Part shown: piece after piece, positions 11,641-23,858 of the stretch | Layout of the letters: every line of letters starts with the position of its first letter | Position numbering within the stretch: the first letter of the stretch is position 1 | Assembly: GCA_007258455.2 (NCBI GenBank) | Contig: VDFB02321282.1 | Location: 1-64,000 of the forward strand | DNA from: Sequoia sempervirens | Lineage: Eukaryota > Streptophyta > Pinopsida > Cupressales > Cupressaceae | Length of the DNA stretch: 64,000 bases | Direction: 5' to 3' | Notes under the pieces: generated by a model | Seen by the model: only the letters and a program-made list of their open reading frames with translations | What the model was told of the DNA's origin: nothing | Databases searched by the model: none | Made by a program: the position numbers and the translations under genes

Positions 11641-13340
11641 GTATGTTTAGTTTTCTAATGTAAATACTCAATTAAATAGATAGGTAGAAAAAAAATTGAG
11701 TGTTTTTTCTTTAATTTTTAGGAATCGATAATGTCCCACCAGTTGATGAAAACCTACATTCATTGATTGATGAAAACCCTCTTGAAGAACAACCACAACA
11801 AACCCTTCCCATATTGCCTTGACATTCTCCTAGGAAACAATAAAATATATTAGAGCGAATTAAAATAATAAAAGAGAACTTGAGGGAATAATTGACAGGT
11901 TGAGAGATCCATCAAGAACAAAATCCCACAAGTCTACCCTTGTCAATTCATTAGAATTAGATGTCTCTCATATAGTATATGTGAGTAGGAAAACCAATAC
12001 TTGGTCGAACATGAGAGAAGAAAAAAGATAATTTTATGAAGACAAACTATCCTACAAGCAAATTAAACAAAAAATATTAAAATCCGACTTGTGTGTGTTG
12101 TTCACCAACCCAAAAAACTAATGCACCCATACACACAACACTTGTAGGAGGTTCCTTATCTATTGGTTCCATGAGCAAGGGATAAGGAATATTTTTGGGA
12201 TAGGTGGTGGATGGTTTTTAACCATCCTCTTGACAATAACAATGTAGTCTCACAATGATTTTTAAGGAAACTCTATTGGGATATTATCCTTAATGAGATC
12301 TTGAATTACTTCAACATGTGGTGTTTCTACGGTAGAGCTTGGGGCTCAACACATGACAGAGTGGGGTAACAATTTTCCCAATATCAAGCATCGAAACCCC
12401 ATGCTAGACTAGAGTTTGAGCATGTCACTATCCCTTTCATTGTAAAGGAGGGTGTTGAATTCAAGACTCTACAATTCATTAGTTCACTCACTCAAACCCT
12501 TTTACAACATGACATGCCTCTAGCACAAGGTGATGTGAGCGATTCTTCCAGTTCTTGACCTTCACCTCACTTATGTCAAAAATACAGGTCATTTTATGCT
12601 TATGGGCTTGAGGATGACCAAGATGCACATGGGTAGCAAAAAGACACATCTACATTTGATCATATTGTTATGACACATAAGTTGTATCAAACATTTGGAA
12701 TTGATAGACAAGTAAATTTAAACAAGGTCAAATTTAATTTATCATATTTTATTTTTAAATTTAAGATTAACTAAATTACTAGATTGATTGTAATAAAAAT
12801 TTAAGGTCTAAGTGTTCACCTTGTGTCTAGAAACCCTCCACCTCCAACTTACATGTTGATGTCAAGTCCATAAATATGTAGCTAGTAAAGAAATAAAAAA
12901 ATATGGTACATGTAAAAATAGTTTAACCTCATATAAATGGTAACCTTAAAAATCTCATTAGCTGTTGAAAAGGTTAATGTTGGGCCTTCGACATTAACAC
13001 ATGTCAGCTAGAGTGGCCACATATCTTACATTGAGGTAAGCTTGAATATTTTTAATCATTAAATGTTTGTAAAATAATGTTAGGTAGACCTTGGAAATTT
13101 AATAATGTTGTTTCATTTTTAGATGATCACAACAATTGATACTCCTCTTGGTATTTGTACTATAATGGAGCATGGTGTTGTTGTAATAACATCATCTTTG
13201 ATTCCTTTGTTTCATTTGTACTTTAATTTGTATCTTGATGCTTGCCATAGGGCTTCACAACCCCAACTCATGAGCATACCCCTATTATGGATGGAGAGAG
13301 GAAAAAAATGGTTCAAATTCATTATGAGTATGCAATAAGT
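11641..13340 (+). pseudogene. Possible decayed protein-coding fragments, unidentified
   Basis: Several plus-strand stretches read better than background: DENPLEEQPQQTLPILP near 11750-11820, a run near 12150-12540 including a WWMVFNHPLDNNN-like segment, and a downstream piece at 13123-13338. They are separated by stops and by AT-rich DNA that could be introns or decay. I recognise no domain. It could be a transposon-associated or captured gene, or coincidence. Confidence 0.2.
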
Positions 13341-14554
13341 GATTATTCTATTATATGCCATTATATAATTCAAATTTTATATATTAATGCATATACATTT
13401 TATTGTATCAGGTTTAGGTATAGAATAGTTTAGAGAAGAGGTTGAGTCAGTGGGTTCAAAAGAAACCATCAACATATGCCTCTCCATCCAATCAACAATC
13501 AAAGGAAACTCATGATATCTTCCCTTCCCCTAAAGGGAGGTGATTACATTAGGGTTCTTTGTTGTATACCTATATGGCAATTTTGTAGATATATTTTTGT
13601 ATTATTGATATTTAACATCATACACCTATATGGATTTGTTGTAAGCCTATATGGATTTCTTGTACATATATTATACTTTTAGTGGCATATAACATTATAT
13701 GCCTTTATGGATTTTTGGTTAATACAAATCTATTTTACCATTGTCCATATGAGACAAATCATGATTAGTGCATTATGATTTGATATGATTGCATGCATTA
13801 TCTTTCATATTCATAATGTTATCACAACATTATTTGAGAAAAAATTCTTTGTTATCTCTAAACTTATTGATACCCCATTTATCCTCAACAGTATGGACAT
13901 TTGTATGCTAAAATAGTCCGCATGTATTGGTTGGATAGAGACATATTGTAATCCACTTATAAGGTTCTAAGAGTCACGATTGGGTTTCAAATATGAGGAA
14001 TACAGAGAGGGGAGAAAGAATTCATGGACTTAATTATGATCATAATACAAAATATCAGGTTAAAATACTTAGGGTAAATGGTGAATGTGAGTTGGGAAGG
14101 ACTTTATTTAACATTCCACATCAAAAAATATGGTGTAAGTAGGTATGTGACTAGGTCAAGCAATGTAATGTATGGTGTATGATAAAGGATAAAGGATGGT
14201 TGATAAGATGGTTTTAGGGACAAAAATATTTTTTGTTGCTACACAAGTAATAGATGTCACTAAGGAACCAATTCATTTTTGTTGTAATCTTATATGTGTT
14301 AGAGGTATTAGAGAAAAAAATAAAGGAGAATAAAAATGATATAAAAAAGATAATGAGAGTATAAATGGATAAAAATGTATAAGTAAGAGAATAAGGGAAA
14401 AGGAAAAAGAAAAAAGAAAAATCCAAATAAAAGTGATATGGGGTAGGAATGTGAGAGGACAATGGTCAAATTTTTTTCCTACCATTGTTATTGCATGAGT
14501 GAATGACACAACTAAAAAATCTATAGTGATGATATATACTATTGGAAACATGAG
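13341..14554. other. No gene seen; purine-rich tract at ~14305-14425
   Basis: Left flank of the Copia-type element. A strongly A/G-rich block (about 14305-14425) gives pyrimidine-coded hydrophobic frames on the minus strand, which are composition artefacts. Short CCTATATGGAT-type direct repeats occur at about 13560-13710. Confidence 0.4.
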
Positions 14555-14559
14555 CATGA

Positions 14560-15843
14560 TGGTATATGGCATTGTCATTGATGGAAATCGATTGTAGAAG
14601 TGATGGTGCATCTATATGTACATAGTTTGAAGAAGTCTGGAGAAGACCAATTGTTTTGGTGAAAATTGCCTAATCCCAGACTGAATAGTAAGTAACAAAG
14701 CAACAATTTTGTGGTTAGCATTGCTTCACTTTACAAAATCTTGCTATGTGATTCTGAGGTAATATTGGTATGTATTGAAGGTATCTATATCTGAAGTTTC
14801 AAGGTTGCATTTATTCTATAGTTGAAGATATTTATGACAAAGTATTGAGCTTAGTAGAATCAGAGTTACAGGTGTAAAATGCATATTGGAATGTTTTGCA
14901 TTCTAGCACAGATGATTATTATGTTGTGCAATTTTCAAGAAGTGTTTGAGGATGTCAAAAGTGTGTGCACTCCAAGTGACAAGTGATTTGGTGGTCCACA
15001 TGTCTAGTTGTGAATGAATAGTTGGTTCATTAAGTTGTTGCTTCACTAGTTTTATTGTGTGGTGCCAACCTAAGGGTTTTGGGGTCGTGTGGAATTGAAT
15101 TATAAAAGGAGAGAAATCATAGGAGTAATTATAGTTCATGTTGACCTATTTTGGTGAAGAACACATTTTTATTTCTTTCGTAACATATACAGGTTGGAGT
15201 TTTGAGCCGACAAGTTATGGTGTTACACATTTCATCTATTTAGGCTGGTCTAATTGATAATATGTGTGTTTGCATAATATATGCATATATAGAAGGTAAA
15301 TTTAGTGTGTGGAGAATGATGTGCGAGTGATATAATGATTGTGTGTGAGATGTGATGTACAGTGAAGTGTGAAAGTTGGTATTGGTGAAGTATGAAGTGT
15401 GTAAATTCAGTTTTCTAAGCTTAATTGGAACTGTATCTTCAACATGTTACAGATGCATTGTTAGTAGTGCAAAATCTAGCAATGAACCATTCTTCTATTC
15501 TCTTTTTTGTTATGGAAAGTGAGTCCTTTGGGTAGTGAGACCTTGGTAGTGAGCCTTTCTTTCTAGATAGTGAATCATTGGATAGTGAGTCCTCCAATAT
15601 GTAATCCATTGTAATCAGTTATAATATATTGTGAGTTAATCCTCACCATGATTTTTCCCTTCCTCGGATTTTCCATGTAAATTTGGTGTTCTTGTGTTGA
15701 TTTTTTTTATGCATGCTTTAATTATTCATTTTCATTTTTGCAAGATTTATGAGATGCTTTGAATACATGTTTATGTTGATGAAGTTAATGAATTTTAGTG
15801 AGTATTGATTCACCCCCCCTCTTAGTATTCTAGGTGTTCAATA
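14560..15843 (+). repeat. 5' LTR of the Copia-type element
   Basis: Pairs with 26248-27495 throughout. It begins TATTGGAAACATGAGC, where the 3' copy has TGTAGGAAAC, and ends GTGTTCAATA, where the 3' copy has GTGTTCAACA; the terminal TG and CA are therefore mutated here. A run of C with CTCTTAGTATTC just before the end is usual for Copia U5 ends. Confidence 0.85.
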
Positions 15844-15845
15844 AT

Positions 15846-15858
15846 TGGTATCAAAGCA
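15846..15858 (+). other. Primer-binding site (initiator tRNA-Met type)
   Basis: TGGTATCAAAGCA lies two bases after the 5' LTR and differs by one base from the plant initiator-methionine tRNA complement TGGTATCAGAGC. Confidence 0.85.
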
Positions 15859-15909
15859 AGGTTCCTTCATTTGGCTTAACCATTGAGGCAGATCTTGAAG
15901 ATTGAACTC

Positions 15910-17070
15910 ATGGATAATAGGAGGTATCCTATCCCTCTAGAATAAATTATGATGGAAGGGTTTACTGAAGAAGACTTTGAAGTTGATATGGAAGGAGAAC
16001 TCAGATCTGCTCTTGATAATCTAGATAAAGTAGAATGTGAGAATACATATCTAAAATAAAATATTAAGGAAGCAGATGAGTACATCAAGAAGTTGAGGGA
16101 TCAAATCAAGAAAGTTAAAGAAAGACTCAAGGAAACAAATGAGGATCTCAAACAATCAAATGAAACAATCAATAGTCTAAAAGTACAGGTTAAAGAAGGA
16201 AAAAGAGTTGAAGACTACTTGAATTCCAAGTTGAAAGATAAGTCTACAGAATGTTCAAATCTTGAAGAGGAAGTTGTGTCTCTGAGGAAAGATCTAGAGA
16301 AAGCAAAGAGTCAAGAGGAAAAATTCAAGAATAGATTCACCTTGCTTGATGATATGCTTGCTAGTCAAAAAGCTTCAAAACACAAAGAAGGATTAAGTTT
16401 TGAAAAAGGAGAAAGCTCAAAGGAAAATAAAACTCCAAACAATGTTGAAAAGAATAATGATGAACAAAGGAAGACTAGACATAAGAAGAGCAACATCAAA
16501 CATGTATGGAACTAGAAGAAAAGTTTCAAGAGACCTCGTATCAGACAACTAGCTACACAAAGGTACCCATCTTTTAATGGTTAATGTTATTAGTGTAGTA
16601 AGTTTGGACATAGAGCTGTAGAGTGTAGAAGTAGAATGAATCAAAATTTTCAATCATTTTTTGGTCAATTCCATACATGCAATAGATTTGGTCATAAGGC
16701 TAGTGAATATAGAATTCAAATGATGAATGGTTAAAATAATGGTACGATTTTTCAATCATTCAATGGTTACTATTATACATGCAATGGGTTTGGGAATAAG
16801 GAATTTGAATGCAAATCTAAAATGGAAAGAATTTTCCTCTGCAACAAGGTGTCAAATGTTATAAGTGAAATAAACCAGGACACCTAGCTAAGTTTGGCAG
16901 AGTAAAGAATGTGAAGTCCTCTGCTTCACAAAAGAAGATTGATCCAATAAAGAAGGTTGATTGAGTTGAAGTAAAACAAGAGATGAACAAGACATGAAAT
17001 AAAATTGAAGAGAATGAGGTGAAGAATGAGTCTATTGCAAATCCTTATGCAAATGTTTCCTCTAGAAACT
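15910..17070 (+). pseudogene. Copia-type gag polyprotein, degraded
   Basis: Starts MDNRRYPIPLE shortly after the PBS. The best-preserved stretch (16093-16515, 140 codons) is a Lys/Glu-rich coiled coil ending in LDDMLASQKASKHKEGLSFE, similar to the region before the zinc knuckle in plant Copia gags. Then come decayed CX2CX4HX4C knuckles: CSKFGHRAVECR near 16590-16630, CNRFGHKASEY near 16680-16710, and CNGFGNKEFECK near 16780-16810. Gag would form the particle and bind RNA. Stops (for example after LE, LK, VWN, NG) make it non-functional. Confidence 0.8.
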
Positions 17071-17074
17071 AGAT

Positions 17075-17497
17075 GGAGAATATTGGCTCAAGGGGAGTTT
17101 CAAGAGAATACTTTCTAGCCCCCTCACCAAAGGTGATATGCTAATATCTTCAGCATACTAATACATGTATAGATTGATATTCTTGATATATTGGTGAAAT
17201 CTTTGGTGAGAAATCTCTTATTGTAGAGATTCATAGAGTGATTAGGAGTGTTTGTGATATCACAGAGAGGGTTTGACATCTTTTCAACCTAACTTTCTCT
17301 ATTGCAGTTAATGCACATATGAGGTCACTGGAAAAGGGCTTATATTTCATTATAAATACTCAAAAGCTATTTGCATTTAAAATTTTGAAGTAGAAATAAA
17401 AGTGAAGGAAATTCTAGTTTCAAGCAAAACCTTACCAACAAAGACTCACTAGGTATTTACTATTTCTTACAAAACCCTTGTTTTAGAGAAGTGTAAG
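17075..17497. other. Spacer between gag and second ORF
   Basis: No in-frame coding signal that I can follow. In an autonomous Copia element protease and integrase would start here; no DSG or HHCC motif is visible. Confidence 0.45.
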
Positions 17498-20122
17498 ATG
17501 TTTATTCCACAAGTTGTTGATGTGCTTGAGAGGCTGGGACCTAAATTCAAGAAGCATCCATACAAATCCATGGAGATGGATAAGGAAGGTGTGTTTTCTA
17601 GGGTTCCCTTAAACATGTTACACATAGAGGATGTGCAGATTTACATTCATTCAAATTTGGATGAATATGATCACTCGAAGATGATAGAGTTTAGGGAAAA
17701 TTTGTTAACTAGTGATTATTTCAAGCTAAAACTAGAGTATGCTATTTTAAAGGAGAAGAAATTAGAGGTGTGGAATGATTTTTCTGATTTTTGCTATGAT
17801 AATGAGTGGGTGAAGTATGTTTTGAACATAATTCATGATAAATTCATGTGGTTGGACTTGCCACACATGATAAACAAAGAGCCATTAGGGTTTCTACCAT
17901 TTTGTGCTCCACTAGACCAGTTCTAACAAGGTCATAAAGAATGAAGTTGTAATGAAGATTACCAGTGTGAAGTTTGACAAGCATGCCCTAACTATGAATG
18001 ACATTGAAGATTCGATAGTCAAGTATGCTTCTATGATGATTGGTTACAAAATATTTTTCACAAACAGAGAGAACTCAATTTTTACCACTGCAATACACAC
18101 AACCCATTAGATGGTGAAAGAAGGAAAATATTTTTATCTTTGTGATCTCCTAATATTATAGTTGATGGAGAATTTGCAAAAGAAAAAGGAGTCAAGATAC
18201 CATTTCTAGTATGGCACTCTTATAATTTTATTGATGTTTTACTTTCTCAATGAGTTACCTAGAGCAAAGAATGTTGTATGGATAGATAATATTCCTATAG
18301 CTACTCAAATTAGAGATCACTTGAGAATATTCCCTAGTAAAGATTCTAGTGATTCAATGTTGTGGGGATTCTTTAAACCTTTTCAATCCTAGATGCAAGA
18401 GAGAGAAAGGATTCCAAGTAGAACTGTGGACAAGTAAGAATGATTTAACTTTTATAGTTAACAAAGATTACTACTATATGGAAGCAGTTGAACCCAAAAC
18501 TATTAGGGTTCCAGAGCTACCTTAGGAGGTAGATGAGTTTGAATGCACTAGTCTTGTAGAGATTGTGCTAAGAAAACCTAGGGATACAATAGTGGAAAGG
18601 TTTGGTAATTATAAAGAGAAATAAAGCAAAGGGGACCTTGAAAAGAAGAAGGACATTGAGGTAAAAGTTGGAAAGATGAAGGCTAATTTGGAGAGAGAGT
18701 TTGGTACCCATGAGGACCTAAGGATAAATCCAAAGGTACATCTTCTCCTCCATAGACTACTTCATAAAAGTCAAGAAGGTTAGATAGGACCTCATTTTTC
18801 ACACTGCCTACTATTACAAAGCCTTTTGAAATAAAGTCTACAAGTAGTTCTAAAAACAAAGATACATCTAGCACTATTGTGCAATAGAAGTCTCCCAAGA
18901 GAAGAAGAAAAAAAAAACCATGAGAAAAGAATATTAGTTGTGAAGATAAAGAAGAAGAAGAAGAAGAAGAAGAAGGAGCCCATTTGGTTTGGAAAGGGAA
19001 TTTTCAAGTGTCTCTCAGGAAGAGACTAGTACAGAAAAGGGAAAAGAGAAAGAGAAGGCCCCATTGGTTTGAGAGAATAGTCTATAAGGTTTGATGCATT
19101 ATTTAGTGCTATTGTAGAGCATGGTACACTAAAGGAAACAACACTACTATATGAAGAATCGACTCTTGCTGACAAAGCTACAATTGAGAAGGAAATAGAG
19201 ATGTATATGATAACCTTTGATTTGAACCTAGGTGATATTCATGACCCACTCCTAGTGATTCTTGTTGATTCACTTAGTGCAAACAAAAAAGAAGCTATGG
19301 TGGAAGAAGAAAAGATAAGAAAACATGAAGTAGAGAAAATTGGAGTAACCCTTATTGATGAAGAAACAATAAGGTTTTCTAAATTGCACGCAAAAGAATT
19401 CAGGACCAAACATAAGGTAGATAACCTAATGGATAAGGACTCAAAATAAATCAAGAGGATGGAGAGGAAAATAGAGGAGATATCAACCAAGATTCTTGTA
19501 GAAATGAAGCAAGTTGTTCCTTTAGATAGGGAAACCACTCCTCTAAAGACTAAAGATCAAATGCAACAAGATACACTTCTTTTGAAAATCAATGAGTTGG
19601 TCATAGAGCAACTTGAGCATCAACAAGACGAAATTTTGAAAGACAACACTCCTTTGAATGTGGAAATAATTGATGTGAAGAATAAAGAAGATAAGAACGA
19701 TGCCTCAAAGAATAATAAAGCACAAAAAGAAGAAAATTTTCCTCCAAAAGATGAGAACATTGTAGAAGAATGCTCTAGTAGTGGAGAGAAAGAGAAGAGT
19801 GATAATCAAGCAGATGAAAGAACTAAAACAAGTGGTGAATCTTCTAGACCCTCAGGAGATTCGTTGAAAGACTTTTGTATATGAAATTATAATTTCAACT
19901 AGTGGTGTCTACACAGATGTTGTAGATTCCTATGCAACAAGTTTAAGGGGATCTAGATAAGATTTCCCCTCTACATAAGTTGTAGCTTGGTAATTTTTTG
20001 CATACCTCTAAGAGAAAGGGGATTCTTCAAACTCACCAAAAGAGTACTGAGTTGGTTGATGAAGTTGTGAAGGTATTGCAAGGAATTCCCAAAAAAATTA
20101 TTGATAATTCTCTATCTAGTGT
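17498..20122 (+). pseudogene. Second ORF of the Copia-type element, unknown product, first part
   Basis: Starts MFIPQVVDVLERLG after a short leader. An open 142-codon stretch is followed by the same protein in shifted frames to about 18640, with recognisable segments such as KVIKNEVVMKITSVKFDKHA and LPRAKNVVWIDNIPIATQ. It then becomes a Lys/Glu-rich, probably coiled-coil tail (19201-19884) with a (GAA)n-coded acidic run near 18950. None of the protease, integrase or RT motifs is present. At 20122 it is interrupted by the nested element, and the reading continues in frame at 25364. Function unknown; it could be an env-like or captured gene. Stops and shifts show decay. Confidence 0.6.
20118..20122. 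repeat. Target-site duplication of nested element, left (AGTGT)
   Basis: Matches GGTGT at 25359-25363 at four of five bases. Removing the insert and one copy restores a continuous reading frame in the host ORF, which supports the call. Confidence 0.75.
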
Positions 20123-20230
20123 TGATCCAAGAGGATCCAAAAACCTCAAAAATTTCACAATCTTAGAATTAGATGGAAGTGGTCTCAGATTGAAGAACTC
20201 ACTAACACAGTCTTGACGCAACTTGAATCA

Positions 20231-20439
20231 GGTCAAAAGGAAACCGTATGCAAGAGATATGCTTGGTCAAATTTGGTCAACACGTGGTCAAAGCTGGTTA
20301 AATAGAAAAATTGATGATCATGGAACATTTCTCTACCAATTCCTTCACATAGAGCTCAACAAGAGCTTTCTGATGCATTTTTTATGGACCAAATCCGAGT
20401 CTATATGTGAAAGTTATGACTAGTTAAAGTTTTGGTCAA
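20231..20439 (-). promoter_or_regulatory. W-box (TTGACC) cluster and G-box in LTR U3
   Basis: GGTCAA, the complement of the WRKY core TTGACC, occurs at 20231, 20265, 20275, 20286 and 20434. A CACGTG G-box lies at 20281-20286, overlapping the fourth. WRKY sites are known to drive stress-responsive plant retrotransposons; binding here is inference. The same cluster recurs in the 3' LTR. Confidence 0.5.
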
Positions 20440-20984
20440 ACTTAATCAAAATGATGATGTGGCATCACCAAAGCTTGACACTTGGTAGGATAGTGGCATA
20501 TGACATGGCAGGAGTAGTGATTTGGCCTAAATATGGATTAAACCATAATTATTAAAGGAAAAAAAAACATATAGTTTAAAAAATAAAATAAGGAGGATTT
20601 AGTGGGATTTGATCCCTTAACCCATGCCTTAAAATCCTCTTGCCATACCATTTTTCATGATAAAAGGAAAATCCCTCCGTGTACATAAATCTTTAAATAA
20701 GATTTAATTCCCATAAATATAGTGTCAACCTTAAAATATAAACTATACCCCTAAAACTAAATGCAAAAAACCAGTAGCAAAGTTGTAAAGCCTCAGGAAC
20801 ATGAAAATAGAGGGCTAAGGAAAAATTGAACGTTATTTTTGTTAAAGGGAGGTTATAAATGAATTGGAAAAGAGGGAATTTTGTTAAAAGCCAATTATTT
20901 TGTTTAAGAGGGTCATTTTGTATTTGTTCATGGGGAGTTACTTATTAAATATGGAGGTTACACCCCATATAGCATATTTTTATG

Positions 20985-20994
20985 TATAAAAAGG
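20985..20994 (+). promoter_or_regulatory. TATA box of the 5' LTR
   Basis: TATAAAAAGG lies about 860 bp into the LTR, and the corresponding site in the other LTR (24734-24743) is identical. It probably marks the U3/R promoter. Confidence 0.6.
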
Positions 20995-21610
20995 GGTTGT
21001 AGGTTCTTAATTTTTCAACCAAGTGATGTGAAAAATTTAGAGGGATTTTTGGAGGTGATTTCTCGACAAGAAATTCTCTTGAAGAGAATTAGTCATATAG
21101 GAGGATTATTCAAGCACGAAGACATATTATTTTTGTAATACTTTTATATGTAATTGGGTTAAGAGGCAATTGAAGTTGAACCTGAGAAAGGAAGAGTACA
21201 TAAGTGTCTTCAGGTGTAAAAGTAGAGACTGTGAGAGATGTTATTGTAGGACTAAAGCCTGGGTGATGTACAGAAGCCGTAATTTCTTGGCATCATTAAT
21301 AAATAGGTTCCTCGTTGAGAAGTGGACCCGGAGACGTAGCTCAAATTGAGTGAACTTCGTTATCAAGCTCATGTTCTCTCTTCTTCTCTTATGTCTTATA
21401 ATTATTTTTAGTATTTATTTCTTGAGTTTCTAATTACGATATTTAAGTAATTAGTTTATGTTTTATTAATTTTGGATAAGAACAAGTGAATGCTAATTTC
21501 CATAATTTCAACGGTTAAAATACATGATCATGCAATTATGTTGGATTAGGAAAAATCTATGATTAGAAGTTAAGTGCATGTTATTTGTATACTTCTAACA
21601 TCAGATCAAG

Positions 21611-21623
21611 TGGTATTAGAGTA
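21611..21623 (+). other. Primer-binding site of nested element
   Basis: TGGTATTAGAGTA two bases after the 5' LTR is a mutated version of the initiator-tRNA-Met complement TGGTATCAGAGC. Confidence 0.8.
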
Positions 21624-21743
21624 GTTTAACAAGAAAATTGCAAGTGGTGAATGTTAACTGGGTTGAAATTGAAGCAAGGAGAAGGTACACTTGAAGAATT
21701 TAATCTAGAGATCGGATCGAGGTGAGTCACTTGAAGATCAACC

Positions 21744-23815
21744 ATGGCACAACCAGAAGAAGGAAAACCTCCCAATTTTGAAATCTTCGATAATGGAGAA
21801 GCATTTCGCAAAATGTTCCTAGATGTGAATATGATGATCGAAGAGTTGTACAAAGACCGATAAATGAAAAAGGAAAGGAAGGTTGGGAAGAAGGAGGAAA
21901 TTGAATCCTCATTGAAAGAAGACAAAGGTAAAGGAGTAGGAGGTGGTGGTGACCCTCCTAAACCTCCATCCCCATCCTCTTCATCTTCTTCATCCTCTTC
22001 TTCTTCTTTGTCTAACTCTTCTAAGAAGAAACAACCTATACAGTCTGGATCTAATATGGCTTTGTTGAAACTTGATGTTAAATTTGATTTGCCAATCTAT
22101 AATGGAGAATTAGATGCAGAGAAACTTGACAATTGGATCAAACAAGTTGAAGTTTATTGCAAGGTACAAAATTTCATTGATGATGCTTCAAAGATCTAGT
22201 TAGCCACTCTTCACCCGGGAGGCACAACACTAATCTGGTGGGAGAGTAAGACTCAGGAAGATATTAGACGATACAGTAAAATCATTTCTTCTTGGTTTGA
22301 GTTTACAGCTACACATAAAAAACAATTTTATCCATTAGGGAACATGCAAAAAGCAATGATGAATCAGAAATCATTAAGGCAAGAGAAAGGACAAAGTGTG
22401 CAAGAATATACATAGGAGTTTATGAAGAGGGCTTTAATTTTGGGAATTCCATTGTACACACAAGAAAATTTGTTAAAGTACATAGGTGGATTACATGAGA
22501 TTTTGAAACATACCATACTTATGTTTAATCCAACTAACATTGATGAAGTTACTGTGCAAGCTATCCATTTGGAAACAATCTCAAGGAATAGCCATGAAAA
22601 TCTATTGATGGAATTTCTAGTAAGCATAAAGGAAGCAAGAAAGGGAAAGAGAAATCACAACGAACAACTACTGCAAAGAAAGAGGACAGAAAGCCTTATT
22701 TCTCACACTGCAAAAAGGAAGGGCACGAAGATGCAAAGTGTTGGAAATTGCATCATGATTAGAAGCTGAAATGGCTCACGAATCAAAATTGTAAGCAAAA
22801 GACCATAGCTATCGTGCAAGACCTTGGTTCAAAATCTATTGATGAATCCAAGATAATAATTGTGGGTATTAAAGGTAATATTCCTATTGCTAGTACTAGT
22901 TCCCATGCTTCTTTTGTAAAGTGTAATGAAGTCCCTATTGAAAGGAAAAGGAATGAGTTGTTTCACATAAGGACTATTGCAAAACAGAGTAAAATTGATA
23001 CACTCATAGATAGTGGATCACAAGTAAATTTAATCTTTGAACAAGTTGTTACGCAACTGGGATTAAAAACAACACCTCATCCTAAACCATATCCATTGAG
23101 TTGGGTGCATGATAATGCTTGGTTACAAGTGTCAAAGCAATGTAAACTCTGATTTGCAATCACATCCAAGTTTATAGATGAGGTAGAGTTAGATGTAATT
23201 CTGCTTGAAATTTGTGGGATAGTTTTGGGAAGTCCTTATTTATATGATAGGAAGGCCATTTTCTATAGGGAACATAACAGGTATCATTTGTTTAAGGATG
23301 GAATTGAATACATGGTGAAAGCTCATCGCATGCAGAATGATAGATTTGTTGTAAACACAGGGCATATGAAGATGATTGTGAATGCAAGCAATATGTTAAC
23401 CCTTATATTTGTAATAGCTAGTGATACTAAGCATGATGATTCTAATCATGATAAGGTGTCATAGATAGCACAGTGTGAGGATCAGTTGCAAACAGAGTTA
23501 GGCCTTCAACCAAAGGTGGTAAAAGAGGGTTTGAATGTTTCATTTTCTAATGATGTTCATGTTCAGGAGATCTAGAATGTTGATACTTATTCTTTTGCAT
23601 CATTTTATTCAATCTTGTTTTCTATTTTGCTAGTTAGCTCTATGTGGATGGTGGATAAGATAATGAATATTGGTTAATATATAGTTGATTGTGTCAGCAA
23701 TGCTATCTCATTTTTCATCTTGTTTGTGATGATTCAAATGTTCAAAATTCTAGTAGGGTGGACAAATGATACTGGGCAAGTGAGGTAACAATGCCCTCAC
23801 TTAAATGTTGTATAA
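21744..23815 (+). pseudogene. Gag-protease polyprotein with hydrophobic C-terminal tail
   Basis: The frame starts MAQPEEGKPPNFEIFD and has a poly-Ser linker (about 21965-22018). It then has a retrotransposon-gag domain (FDLPIYNGELDAEKLDNWI to about 22600, with LATLHPGGTTLIWW), a knuckle HCKKEGHEDAKCW lacking its first Cys, and an aspartic protease with IDTLIDSGSQVNLIF (near 23000). A single frameshift lies between the gag and knuckle regions (about 22640-22690). After the protease the same frame continues through stops into two hydrophobic segments (FYSILFSILLVSSMWMV and ISFFILFVMIQMFKILV) before ending near 23815. No RT or integrase follows. Many nonsense codons; dead copy. Protease would cleave gag during particle maturation. 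Confidence 0.85.
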
Positions 23816-23847
23816 AATTAGACTTTTGGTGGTCCAAAAGCTTCTCA

Positions 23848-23858
23848 ATTGGGAGGAA
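23848..23858 (+). other. Polypurine tract of nested element
   Basis: TTGGGAGGAA-type purine run directly before the TG of the 3' LTR; the expected plus-strand primer position. Confidence 0.7.

Larger units (their letters stand above)
20123..21608 (+). repeat. 5' LTR of the nested gag-protease element
   Basis: 1486 bp, co-linear with 23859-25358. Ends are TGATCCAAGAGGATCC and ACATCAGATCA. It contains W-box-like repeats in the U3 part and a TATA box at 20985-20994. Confidence 0.9.

Noticed and set aside
14214..14611. Hydrophobic minus-strand frames that look membrane-like
   Set aside because: They come from a purine-rich tract whose complement codes Phe/Leu/Ser/Ile by composition; no conserved features.
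18683..19007. Minus-strand frames with a poly-Phe run
   Set aside because: Complement of the (GAA)n acidic run in the plus-strand retroelement ORF.
19239..19538. 99-codon minus-strand frame
   Set aside because: Opposite strand of the Lys/Glu-rich coiled-coil ORF; Ser/Ile/Leu-rich by reverse coding.
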